From positions 1-58,807 of the forward strand of contig CANQXY010000006.1 of assembly GCA_947627935.1 (NCBI GenBank): 58,807 nucleotides of DNA. Reading direction: 5' to 3'. Origin of the DNA: an uncultured Clostridia bacterium (GTDB taxonomy: Bacteria > Bacillota > Clostridia > TANB77 > CAG-508). The translations under genes were made by a program, and so were the position numbers. The notes beneath the pieces are model-generated. The model made no database searches. It was not told the DNA's origin and saw only the letters and a program-made list of their open reading frames with translations. Shown piece after piece: positions 47,128-56,290 of the stretch (the first letter of the stretch is position 1; each line of letters opens with the position of its first letter).

Positions 47128-47174
47128 AAAAACCTCCTAACATAATTTTTTATATTATATGTTAGAAGGTTTTT
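47128..47174 (-). terminator. Terminator that also masks the lysozyme ribosome binding site
   Basis: In minus-strand RNA the arms (47158-47174 then 47128-47144) pair over 17 bp with one G-U pair, and end in UUUUU directly before the lysozyme ATG at 47127. The AGGAGG at 47133-47138 is wholly inside the stem. It ends the metG operon and may block lysozyme translation in any read-through. Confidence 0.75.
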
Positions 47175-47179
47175 ACTTG

Positions 47180-49480
47180 TTATTCTTTTATATCATATTC
47201 AAATACATTAATATCTTTTACATTAAACCCTGATAATTCATTTTTTTCATCTTCAAAACTAATTACTTTAAATTCTGTTTTATTTTTTTGTTCTAACTCT
47301 AATTCAGATAAATCAACTAATATATTAGTGCTTAAGTCCATTCCTTCAGGTAAAGTTCTATTTTTATTATTATAATATATTATATTTGTAAATAATACTG
47401 CATTTATTTGTTTGGTTAAATTTATTTTGTACAAATTAAATTTATTTTCTTTTCTTGATAATATATTATTTATTTCATATTCTGGATTTAAATTAAATAT
47501 ATTAAAGTTTTTATTATCTAATTTTTCTTTTGTCATTATTTTATATATAGAAATATTGTCATCCACTTGTGTTTTTTCTAATGTATCTTTTATCTTTTTT
47601 AGAATTTTTTCTATTGAAAGTTTATATCCTAATTGTTTTGAAGTTTTAGTAATATCTAAAATATTAAATTTATCTCTTGGAATTTCTCTATGCTTTTTAT
47701 TAGACATACTTTTTAATTTTCTACTATCGTCTATTAGCCCACCAAATATATCTATATCTTCTCTTCCTTCAGCAATTTCACTTTTTAATTCTTCTTTTAA
47801 TTGTTTTAATCCATCTTCTATTTCTTTTGGTTTAACATTATTAGACTTTACTTTATTTACCATATCTAATAAATTAGTAGTTGTAATAAATATACTATCT
47901 ATTTCATCATCTGATAATTCTTTTCTATATTTCTTATCATATTTAATACCTAAGTTTTCTAAATCTTCTTCATAATCAAATACTTTAGTAATTTTTCTTT
48001 CTATATTAATTTCTTCCTCTTCGCCTTCCGCTAAAGCTGCTACTTCATCTTTATTACTATATTTCCAAAATTCAAAAATACTCTTTTTATGCTTATCTAT
48101 TTCATCTATATACATTTTTGCATTTTCTATTTTTTTACTCAAATTTTTATTTTTCAATTTTATAGCATTTATATCCATTACTAAATTACTAATTTCATTT
48201 TCTTGTACTGAATATTGCTTATACTTTTCTACTAGTTCTTCTATTGTATATACATTTTTAATTTTATCTTTTTCAGCTTTTTTTGAAGTATCATTAATCT
48301 TTTCAATTTTTTCTTTTGATTCTTGTTTTTTTATTTCTTCAAAATGTTTGCCTTTTGTTTTTTTACTATATTTGAAGAAATATTTTACTTTACCAAAAAA
48401 AGTTTTTTTGCATTCTAGAAATGTGGATATTTGTTTTTCTTTTGATAAATATTCAAGTTCTAAATTTGTAGATTCTTCTTTTATTTCTTTTAGCTTTAAT
48501 TGTAATCTATCTTTTTCTAATTCTGCTTTTTCAATTTTATCTAGCAATTCTATATATTGATTTCTAATAAACTTAGCTAAATTTTCATATTCCATTTTAG
48601 AATCTTTATAGTAAAATTCTAAAGAACCGTATTTATCAATATTTGTCTTAAAGTTATAATAATGTGGTAATTCTGTTTGCAAAATAAACATTGCTTTTAA
48701 TAATTTATAAAAACTATCAGCTTCTTCTTTATTAGATAATTTTATCTTATATGAAGTTTTTATTTTTTCATACACTTCTGTTTCTCCAACAATTTGTATA
48801 CTTAGCTGATTTTGTTTATCATATACTTCATATACTAATGGCCAATCTTTTGTAAATAACCATAAATAATTTTCAATATCTTCAAATTGTGATCTTTTTA
48901 AGTATTTATTTGAATATTGTACATTACTTATTGGTACAAATATCTTTCCTGATTTTCTTTTCTTTAATTGTGTCTTTAATAAGTAAAAAAATGCTGAACA
49001 ATTTGAATCTTCCGTTGGAACTAACATAAAATATTTATCTGTATTTTCAGAATAATATATTTGCCATAAATAATTTCCAGGATATTTAACCTTAAATGGA
49101 ATTGCTTTATTTAATTGATTTTGTTCTTCTTCAATTTTTTCAACATCATTTATATTTAAGTTTTTAATCATATTTAAAAATGTTGTATGTTTTATTATAC
49201 TATCTTCAGTCTCAGGTACTAAATATGAATAAATTGGTGATGCTTTTGAATATTTATCATCTAAATCATTTAATCTGTTTGTAGGTGATAGTAATATTTG
49301 TATTTCTTTTGGATCTAAATATCTATATTGTCTAAACTTATTTTCTTCATATGATTTAGAAACTCTAAACTCCAATGGTTCATATTTTTTAAACATATTT
49401 GGAATATTATTTAAATCTAATTCAATATATTTTAATTTTTGTTCTATATCATTTTTTTCTATATTTGTACCACTTTTCAA
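47180..49480 (-). CDS. Large cytoplasmic coiled-coil protein, function unknown
   Basis: I do not recognise this 766-residue protein. Residues 1-290 are globular (LEFRVSKSYEENKFRQYRYL, NYLWQIYYSENTDKYFMLVP). Residues ~300-345 and ~415-460 are heptad-like helices (ELLDKIEKAELEKDRLQLKL), a very acidic EGEEEEINIE stretch follows near 485, and the last ~200 residues are again mixed. There is no signal peptide or membrane helix. It is third in the metG-deacetylase operon, 22 bp after the deacetylase. The order is odd, and a role in envelope synthesis is only a guess. Confidence 0.6.
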   Translation of the reverse strand: MKSGTNIEKNDIEQKLKYIELDLNNIPNMFKKYEPLEFRVSKSYEENKFRQYRYLDPKEIQILLSPTNRLNDLDDKYSKASPIYSYLVPETEDSIIKHTTFLNMIKNLNINDVEKIEEEQNQLNKAIPFKVKYPGNYLWQIYYSENTDKYFMLVPTEDSNCSAFFYLLKTQLKKRKSGKIFVPISNVQYSNKYLKRSQFEDIENYLWLFTKDWPLVYEVYDKQNQLSIQIVGETEVYEKIKTSYKIKLSNKEEADSFYKLLKAMFILQTELPHYYNFKTNIDKYGSLEFYYKDSKMEYENLAKFIRNQYIELLDKIEKAELEKDRLQLKLKEIKEESTNLELEYLSKEKQISTFLECKKTFFGKVKYFFKYSKKTKGKHFEEIKKQESKEKIEKINDTSKKAEKDKIKNVYTIEELVEKYKQYSVQENEISNLVMDINAIKLKNKNLSKKIENAKMYIDEIDKHKKSIFEFWKYSNKDEVAALAEGEEEEINIERKITKVFDYEEDLENLGIKYDKKYRKELSDDEIDSIFITTTNLLDMVNKVKSNNVKPKEIEDGLKQLKEELKSEIAEGREDIDIFGGLIDDSRKLKSMSNKKHREIPRDKFNILDITKTSKQLGYKLSIEKILKKIKDTLEKTQVDDNISIYKIMTKEKLDNKNFNIFNLNPEYEINNILSRKENKFNLYKINLTKQINAVLFTNIIYYNNKNRTLPEGMDLSTNILVDLSELELEQKNKTEFKVISFEDEKNELSGFNVKDINVFEYDIKE

Positions 49481-49502
49481 AATTATTCTCTCCTTTGTAT
49501 AT

Positions 49503-50390
49503 TTATTTCATAATATCATAAAAGTTTTTAAATTCATATCCTTTTTCTCTTAGTAAGTTTATAATACTTGGTAAAGTTTCATATGTAACTTGTTTATCTC
49601 CAGCATCGTGCATTAGTATTATAAGGCTATTTTTTTCTCCCATTGTTTCTTGTAAATATGCCATTTGTTGTTCAGAATCTTTTTTTCCTTCAGCATCTCC
49701 TGTTAATGCATTCCAATCAACATATGTTATATTATTTTCGTCTAATCTAGAAATTGCAGCCTTTTTTAAATCAGAATATTTTCCGCCTACTGAACCTCCT
49801 GGAAATCTAAATAAATGCGAATTATATTTTTTAACTCCTATAGCTTTACTTACTGCTTTATTTGTTTTATTATACTCGTCTAACACTGAATCTACTGATG
49901 AATATATTTGAGAATACATATGTGAATATCCATGATTTGCAATAAAATGACCTTCTTCATATTCTCTTTTTACTATGCTTGGATATAATTCAACTCTACT
50001 TCCTAATACAAAAAATGTTGCTTTTATATTTTCTTTTTTTAAAAGATCTAATATTGGTATTGTAATAGTTTTAGATGGTCCATCATCAAATGTTAAAAAT
50101 ACTCTTTTAGTTTTAGATTTATATATATTAGATATATTTTCTTTTCCTTTATTTGTAAGCTTTGGCAATTTTTCTTTTTCCTCTACTACTGCTGTTATTA
50201 TCTTATTTTCTTCATTAGATGATAAATCAGAATTTTTAAATTCTGATTGTTCTAAATTCACGCTTACACTAGTTACTTTTGTAATACTACCAATAACTAC
50301 AAAAGTAACTAACATAAAAAATGCTATGATTATTGAGACTAAAATTATTATTCTATTTCGATACATTCTTTTTATATATATTAGATCCAT
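49503..50390 (-). CDS. Polysaccharide deacetylase, NodB family (CE4)
   Basis: The 295-residue protein has one N-terminal membrane anchor (~10-32) and an external catalytic NodB domain (~95-290). Visible motifs are FLTFDDGPS (catalytic Asp plus metal Asp), FIANHGYSHMY (metal histidines), RFPGGSVGG and LIILMHDAG. The family removes N-acetyl groups from peptidoglycan, chitin-like or other GlcNAc polymers, often protecting the wall from lysozyme, which fits the two GH25 enzymes nearby. It follows metG by 18 bp. Confidence 0.93.
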   Translation of the reverse strand: MDLIYIKRMYRNRIIILVSIIIAFFMLVTFVVIGSITKVTSVSVNLEQSEFKNSDLSSNEENKIITAVVEEKEKLPKLTNKGKENISNIYKSKTKRVFLTFDDGPSKTITIPILDLLKKENIKATFFVLGSRVELYPSIVKREYEEGHFIANHGYSHMYSQIYSSVDSVLDEYNKTNKAVSKAIGVKKYNSHLFRFPGGSVGGKYSDLKKAAISRLDENNITYVDWNALTGDAEGKKDSEQQMAYLQETMGEKNSLIILMHDAGDKQVTYETLPSIINLLREKGYEFKNFYDIMK

Positions 50391-50408
50391 TTTTTCACCC
50401 GATTAGTA

Positions 50409-51983
50409 TTATTTTTTCATTCCATTTTTTATATAATTTATTTCTTCTTCTGCATCTAATCTCATAAATAGTGGCTTACCTTTTTCAATAACTTTTACAT
50501 TGTCTATTTGATCATATTTATTTAAGCTTTCCCATGTTTTTAAATTTTCCTCTTTAATTCCTAATTGTTTTAACATATTATCTGATGTATCACTCATAAA
50601 AGGTTTTAATAAAATAGCAATTTTTCTTAAGTTTTCTATTAAATGATACATCGTTGATTCTAATTTTTCTTTATTTTCTTCTTTTGCTTGTGCCCATGGC
50701 ATAGTTTCATCAATATATTTATTTGTTCTAGATATTATAGCCCATATTTCTTGTAGTGTAAGACTAATTTCTAATTCTTCAATTGTATCTTCTACTTTTT
50801 TAATTTGACTTATTGTAAAATCTTCTAAATCTTTATCAACATCATTTACAATTCCTTTATATTTTGGAACTTTTCCTTCAAAATATTTATTTACCATAGA
50901 AATTGTTCTATTTAATAGATTACCTAAATCATTACATAAATCAAAATTAAATCTTTCTACAAATTCTTCTGGTGAAAACACTCCATCTGTTGAAGATGGC
51001 ATTTCTTTTAATAAGAAGTATTTTGTAGCATCTAAGCCATACCTACTTATTAGTAATTCTGGATAAACTACATTTCCTTTTGATTTTGACATTTTACCAT
51101 CTTTCATTGTAATCCAGTTGTGAACAAAAATTGTTTTTGGTATTGGTAAATCTAAAGCCATTAAGAATATTGGCCAATATATTAAATGAAATCTAGCTAT
51201 ATCTTTTCCTACAATTTGTAAATCTGCTGGCCAGTATTTATTAAATAATTCTTCATTGTCTGACATATATCCAAGAGCTGTTATATAATTTGTTAAAGCA
51301 TCTAGCCAAACATAAACAACATGTTTTGGATCTTTTAAAACCTTAATTCCCCAATCAAATGAAGTACGACTAACACATAAGTCCTCTAAACCGGGTTTTA
51401 TAAAGTTATTTATCATCTCTGTTTTTCTATATGAAGGCTTAATAAAATCTGGATTTTCTTCATAATATTTTAAAAGTCTATCAGCATATTTACTCATTTT
51501 AAAGAAATATGCTTCTTCCTTCATTGGAATAACTTCTCTACCACAATCTGGACATTTTCCATCTACTAACTGAGTTTCTGTAAAAAATGTTTCACAAGGT
51601 ACACAATAAAGCCCTTTATATTCTCCTTTATATATGTCTCCTGATTCCATAAATTTATCAAATATTTTTTGTACAACTTTTTCATGTTTTTCATCAGTAG
51701 TACGAATAAATTGATCATAATTAATATCCATTAATTTCCATAAATCTTTTGCCATTTGTGCCATCTCATCAACATATTCTTTTGGAGTCTTACCTAATTC
51801 TTGTGCTTTATTTTGTATTTTTTGTCCATGCTCGTCTGTTCCAGTCAAAAGATATGTATCATAACCTCTTAATGTTCTATATCTTTTTAAAGTATCTGCT
51901 AATACTGTTGTATATGCTGTACCAATATGAAATTTTCCACTTGGATAATATATTGGTGTTGTTATATAATATTTTTTACTCAT
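50409..51983 (-). CDS. metG: Methionyl-tRNA synthetase, short form
   Basis: The 524-residue class I enzyme charges tRNA-Met. It has YYPSGKFHIGTAYTT, where the usual HIGH box reads HIGT, a zinc finger CVPC...CPDC (~128-149) kept intact, LTGTDEHGQK, VWLDALTNY and the GKMSKSKGN loop near residue 300. It lacks the C-terminal tRNA-binding domain of longer forms. The promoter lies ~55 bp upstream. It leads an operon with a wall deacetylase and an unknown coiled-coil protein, an unusual mix. Arg codons here include CGT. Confidence 0.96.
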   Translation of the reverse strand: MSKKYYITTPIYYPSGKFHIGTAYTTVLADTLKRYRTLRGYDTYLLTGTDEHGQKIQNKAQELGKTPKEYVDEMAQMAKDLWKLMDINYDQFIRTTDEKHEKVVQKIFDKFMESGDIYKGEYKGLYCVPCETFFTETQLVDGKCPDCGREVIPMKEEAYFFKMSKYADRLLKYYEENPDFIKPSYRKTEMINNFIKPGLEDLCVSRTSFDWGIKVLKDPKHVVYVWLDALTNYITALGYMSDNEELFNKYWPADLQIVGKDIARFHLIYWPIFLMALDLPIPKTIFVHNWITMKDGKMSKSKGNVVYPELLISRYGLDATKYFLLKEMPSSTDGVFSPEEFVERFNFDLCNDLGNLLNRTISMVNKYFEGKVPKYKGIVNDVDKDLEDFTISQIKKVEDTIEELEISLTLQEIWAIISRTNKYIDETMPWAQAKEENKEKLESTMYHLIENLRKIAILLKPFMSDTSDNMLKQLGIKEENLKTWESLNKYDQIDNVKVIEKGKPLFMRLDAEEEINYIKNGMKK

Positions 51984-52036
51984 TTTATATCTCCTTGATA
52001 ATTTTTATAATTTTATTATTCTCTTTTAATAAAAAT

Positions 52037-52065
52037 ATATTATCATATTTTTACATTAAAGTCTA
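52037..52065 (-). promoter_or_regulatory. Promoter of the metG operon
   Basis: TAGACT (52060-52065), 17 bp, TAATAT (52037-52042) with an upstream TGA extended -10 on the minus strand. Confidence 0.5.
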
Positions 52066-52094
52066 TTAAATATTTATATTTTATAATTAAAAAT

Positions 52095-52130
52095 AATAAA
52101 CATGTATTTAATATTTAATACATGTTTATT
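52095..52130 (-). terminator. Terminator after the acyl-CoA synthetase gene
   Basis: Perfect 14-bp arms (52095-52108 and 52117-52130), 10 bp past the stop codon; the sequence beyond is A/T-rich. Confidence 0.7.
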
Positions 52131-52140
52131 TATAAATTAT

Positions 52141-53851
52141 TTAAATTTCTTGAGTAATTTTTTTAATTTCTTCAAATCTTTTTATTTTTTGTGTTGTTGT
52201 TTTTATCATAGGTTCATCTGTTATTATTAATTTCTTTATATGTTTATAATTTGTTAGTCCTGAATTAATTTGTTTAATATCTTGCCATATTTTATTATGA
52301 ATTTCTTCTTCTGATAAATTTTCAAATAATTCTTTATTATATACTATTTTTACTGATAATAATAAATCATCATCTTTAGGATATCCAAAAACCATACTTT
52401 CTTGAACATAATTTAATTCATTTATTAAAAGTTCTAATTCTTCTGGATATATATTTTTACCATTTTTTAATACTATTACATTTTTCTTTCTTCCTGTTAT
52501 AAATAAATATCCATCTTTATCAAAATATCCTAAATCTCCTGTATGAAACCATCCATCTATTATAACTTCATTTGTTGCTTCTTCATTTTCATAATATCCG
52601 AAGCATAACATTTGGTCCTTTTGCAATTACTTCTCCAATGCCATCTTTATTTGGATTATCAATTTTTACATCAACATTAACTAATGGAAAACCTACTGAA
52701 CCATATCTTATGTATTTATCATTTTCTGCTGATATTACAGGTGAAGTTTCAGTTAACCCATACCCTTGTACTGCTTCAATACCAAATTCATTAAATCCTT
52801 TAGAAACTTCTTTATCAATTCCGGCTGCTCCACTTACTGCTAATCTTATGTTTCCACCTAATTGATCTATAATTTGTTTGAATATTTTTCTTCTTATATC
52901 AATTCCAAATTTTAATAATATATTACTTAGCTTTTTACCAAATTTAACTTTTTTAGTCATTCCTTGTTTTTCTATTGTAATATTTATTTTTTTATACATT
53001 GCTTCTAGTAATAATGGAACACAAACAAAAATAGAAATTTTATATTCTTTTAGGTTTTCTTGTATATGTTTGATTCCATCACAAAAAGCATGTGTAACAC
53101 CATTTTTAAAAAAGAATAGAAATCCAGTCCATCCAAATGTATGATGAAAAGGCAAAAATGCAAGTGAAGTATCACTTTCATATGTTTTTATTACACAATC
53201 TAATGAATATATATTTTCTACTATGTTTTTATGTGATAACATTACAGCTTTTGAAAGAGAAGTTGTTCCAGATGTAAAAACTAATATACTCATTTTTTCA
53301 CTATCAATTTTTGCTTCTAAAAATTCTTTATTAGTTTTTATTTCTTCTTTACCTTCTTCAATTAATTTAGATAAATTTAAAATTTCACTATCATTTACAT
53401 CATCCATACATATGTAATATTTTACATTTGTATTATTATTTCTCTTAATGTTTTTTATAATATCTAAATTTTTTTCTTCAAATATTATTACATCTGCTTT
53501 ACTTCTTTTTAGTGATAATTCTATTTCAGCTTCTGGCAAACCTTTATCTAATGGAATAATTATTCCAACACCATTTGATGTTGCTAAATAACTTACGCAC
53601 CATTCATATCTATTTTTACCAATTACAGCTATTCTTTTTCCTTTAAGTCCCATTGTAATAAATCTAGTACCTAAATAATTAATATCTTTTCCAAACATAT
53701 CAAAAGTAATATTTTTATATTTTACATCTTTTCCCTGTGTTTGTTTTAATACGAAAGCAGTATTATTTGGATATAATTTTACTGTTTCATCTACTAACTC
53801 TTTTAAATTATTATACTTATTTGCATCATATAATTTTACATTTTTAATCAT
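52141..53851 (-). CDS. Long-chain acyl-CoA synthetase (AMP-forming), read through a +1 frameshift at CGG
   Basis: Two frames together give a ~569-residue AMP-dependent ligase. The N-terminal frame holds the phosphate loop VFTSGTTSLSK, FHHTFGWTG and YGLTETSP. The second holds DGWFHTGDLGYFDKDG, GRKKNVIVLKNGKNIYPEE and the distal lysine region TTQKIKR. The frames join at CTT CGG ATA (CGG at 52598-52600). Skipping the C reads CTT-GGA-TAT, giving VMLGYYENEEAT, exactly the family motif. Unshifted translation stops three codons after CGG and lacks the adenylation hinge. It probably activates fatty acids for envelope lipids. It follows the RNHCP gene by 76 bp. Confidence 0.87.
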
Positions 53852-53927
53852 ATAAAGTCTCCTTAAAATAAATTTATACTATTTTACACTATATAATAAA
53901 TAATTAATACTAAACTGACCAATAGGT

Positions 53928-54242
53928 TTATATTTGTTTACTACTTAAATTTATTATTATATCCATATTATCATCTTTTGCAGCTTTATTTTTTCTTATT
54001 TTTCCACATTTTTTACATTTAAAAATTATAACATAACCTTTTTTACCATCTATTTCTAATCCTACAGGTTCTAAAATTCCTTTACAATTTTCTAATCTAT
54101 CTCCTGGGTTTATATCTACATGTTTAGAATGTAAGCAGTTTGGGCAATGATTCCTGCATGAATATCCAAGTTTAGGTACTTTCTTTCCACAATTTTCACA
54201 TATAAATTCTTCATCTATTTCTGTAAATTTACTATTTTGCAT
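53928..54242 (-). CDS. RNHCP-domain zinc-ribbon protein
   Basis: The 104-residue protein has paired CxxC knuckles (CENC near residue 15, CPNC near 35, CKKC near 77) and the RNHCPNCLHS motif that names the family. Usual length. The family is small and of unknown function, often near nucleotide or translation genes. It follows the kinase by 17 bp and so shares its promoter. Zinc binding is inferred from the cysteines. Confidence 0.85.
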   Translation of the reverse strand: MQNSKFTEIDEEFICENCGKKVPKLGYSCRNHCPNCLHSKHVDINPGDRLENCKGILEPVGLEIDGKKGYVIIFKCKKCGKIRKNKAAKDDNMDIIINLSSKQI

Positions 54243-54259
54243 AATTATTCTCCTTAAAA

Positions 54260-55900
54260 TTAGTTTTCAAAAGCACTACCACCTAAAAATTCTCTAAGCA
54301 AAGAATTTGTTGGAATTTTATTTTTTGGTACACTTTCAAAATATTTAAGCATATTAATTAATCTTTGTGCTTCTGCATATTCTGGATTTGTATTATCTAT
54401 TTCTTTTAGTAATGGCATAACAACATCTTTTAAAGCTGCTAATTCATATATCAATGATGTATTAAAAATACTATCTGCATCTTCTTGGAATGGAAATATA
54501 TTTTCTGTTTCACCTTTATTGACTTTATGCCAAGTTCCTATAGTATGTTTTGCCGAATATCCTCTAAACTGATAATCTCTTGCAATTCTTCTTATTAGTC
54601 GTGTATCAGTAGTTGCTATTCTGTTATAATAATCCATTTTTAATACTGTTAAAGCACTTATATATATTTTATATTTTTGATTTTTAGCAATTTTACTTGT
54701 TAACTTATCATTTAAGCAATGGATTCCTTCTATAACTAAAATTTCATCTTTTGCTAAAGACATCTTCTTACCATTATATCTTTTTGTTCCAACTACAAAA
54801 TCAAATTCTGGCACATCAATTTCTTGACCATTTAGTAATTTTATTAAATGATCATTGAACAGTTCTAAGTCTATAGCTTCTAAACATTCAAAATCATATT
54901 CTCCATTTTCATCTCTTGGATTATCTTGTCTTTCTACAAAATAATTATCTACAGATATTGTAACTGGTTTTAAACCATTTAATCTTAATTGAATTCCTAA
55001 TCTTTTTGCAAATGTTGTTTTTCCTGAAGATGATGGACCTGCTATTAATATCATTTTTACATCTTTATTCTTTACTATATTATCTGCAATTTGAGCTATT
55101 TTCTTTTCATGTAAAGCTTCTTCTAGCATTATTATATCTTGAATTCTATTTTCTTTTATAGCTTTGTTTAATTTATATACTGTGTTAATATTTAATATTT
55201 TATGAATATCATTATATTCATTTAAAGCCCAAGATAATTTTTTTGTTTCTTCGTATTCAGGTATTTTATTTGGATTTTTTATACTTGGATATCTTATTAA
55301 AAATCCATCATTATATTTATCCATTTTAAATACTTTTGTACAACCTGTTCTATTTGCAATAGTACCATAGCAATAATTATAATAATCTTCACAAAAATAC
55401 ATATCTATAGATTTGTTATTTGTCAAATCAAGTTGCAATTTACCTCTTAATGTATTTTCTTTTTCATAAAATTCTTCTGCTTCTTTTCTATTCATTGTAA
55501 CCTTTTTTATTTCTAAATCGCTTTCTACTATTTGTTTCATTTTATTTTGTATAGTTTTTATTATGTCTTTAGTTACTTCCATATTATCTATATTACAGAA
55601 CATAGCATCATTTAACTGATAATTAACTGTAATATCTGCATTTGGATAACATTCTTGAAATGCTTTTCCCATTATATATACAAGTGTTCTTTTATATATT
55701 TTCATTCCTTCTGTTTGACTTATATCTATTAATTCTACAGTTCCATCTTCTTTTAATTCATAATTTAAATTTTGATATTCATTATTAAATTTTGCAGCAA
55801 TAACTGTATATTCACTTTCTTTAATTTCATCTTCAAATAATTCTGAAATCTTTATTTTTTCATCAACTTTTATTTTTTTATTTTTATATTTAATATCCAT
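54260..55900 (-). CDS. Nucleoside (uridine kinase-like) kinase with TGS/ThrRS-type N-terminal domains
   Basis: The 546-residue protein has a TGS-like N-terminus (~1-65), a threonyl-tRNA synthetase second-domain-like region (~70-230, with the FCEDYYNYCYG segment) and a phosphoribulokinase/uridine kinase domain (~285-510) with Walker A GPSSSGKTTFAKR, ISVDNYF and VIEGIHCLND. This composite is common in Clostridia and usually annotated as nucleoside kinase. The exact substrate is not certain. It heads a two-gene unit with its own promoter. Confidence 0.88.
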   Translation of the reverse strand: MDIKYKNKKIKVDEKIKISELFEDEIKESEYTVIAAKFNNEYQNLNYELKEDGTVELIDISQTEGMKIYKRTLVYIMGKAFQECYPNADITVNYQLNDAMFCNIDNMEVTKDIIKTIQNKMKQIVESDLEIKKVTMNRKEAEEFYEKENTLRGKLQLDLTNNKSIDMYFCEDYYNYCYGTIANRTGCTKVFKMDKYNDGFLIRYPSIKNPNKIPEYEETKKLSWALNEYNDIHKILNINTVYKLNKAIKENRIQDIIMLEEALHEKKIAQIADNIVKNKDVKMILIAGPSSSGKTTFAKRLGIQLRLNGLKPVTISVDNYFVERQDNPRDENGEYDFECLEAIDLELFNDHLIKLLNGQEIDVPEFDFVVGTKRYNGKKMSLAKDEILVIEGIHCLNDKLTSKIAKNQKYKIYISALTVLKMDYYNRIATTDTRLIRRIARDYQFRGYSAKHTIGTWHKVNKGETENIFPFQEDADSIFNTSLIYELAALKDVVMPLLKEIDNTNPEYAEAQRLINMLKYFESVPKNKIPTNSLLREFLGGSAFEN

Positions 55901-55941
55901 ATTTTTTCCTTTCTCATTAGTTTATTTTCTATTGTATGTAT

Positions 55942-55970
55942 ATTTTATATTATAAATAAATATAAGTCAA
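55942..55970 (-). promoter_or_regulatory. Promoter of the nucleoside kinase operon
   Basis: TTGACT (55965-55970), 17 bp, TAAAAT (55942-55947) on the minus strand, 41 bp before the ATG at 55900. Confidence 0.65.
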
Positions 55971-56044
55971 TTTTTAGTTATATTTTTACACTATTTGGAT
56001 ATACTTATATTAGATGGTCAAGCTTTATTATAGGAGGTTTTTTT

Positions 56045-56227
56045 ATGGATTTAGATAGAATTAATTTTATTTTAAATAATGAAGAAAAATGTGATGTTTA
56101 TTTTGATGATAGACTAGTTTGGATTCAAGGTGTAAACAATGATGTTGCAAAAGTAGGTTTTGTAGATAATTTCGAAGAAAAGGATGTATATATAAAAGAT
56201 TTATATGAAAGAAATTTAAAAAATTAG
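56045..56227 (+). CDS. sspH: Small acid-soluble spore protein, H type
   Basis: The 60-residue protein (MDLDRINFILNNEEKCDVYF and on, then VWIQGVNNDVAKVGF) matches the SspH family in length and layout; members bind DNA in the forespore. The ATG has a strong AGGAGG site eight bases upstream. It is one of only two plus-strand protein genes here and is divergent from the kinase. Expression would be expected from a forespore sigma factor, but I could not identify a clear element. It marks the host as a spore former. Confidence 0.82.
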   Translation: MDLDRINFILNNEEKCDVYFDDRLVWIQGVNNDVAKVGFVDNFEEKDVYIKDLYERNLKN

Positions 56228-56256
56228 AAGGATTATATAATAAATCCTTCTAATTT
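56221..56256. terminator. Bidirectional terminator between sspH and glyQS
   Basis: Perfect 14-bp arms (56221-56234 and 56243-56256) with an 8-nt loop and A/T runs on both sides, between two convergent genes. The left arm includes the sspH stop codon. Confidence 0.8.
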
Positions 56257-56290
56257 TTAATATTTATATTTTTTGATAATAAATTTATAC

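Noticed and set aside
47412-47975. Plus-strand open frame of 187 codons opposite the coiled-coil gene
   Set aside because: The hydrophobic, serine- and phenylalanine-rich composition is what the antisense of a lysine/glutamate-rich gene gives; no ribosome site or homology signal.
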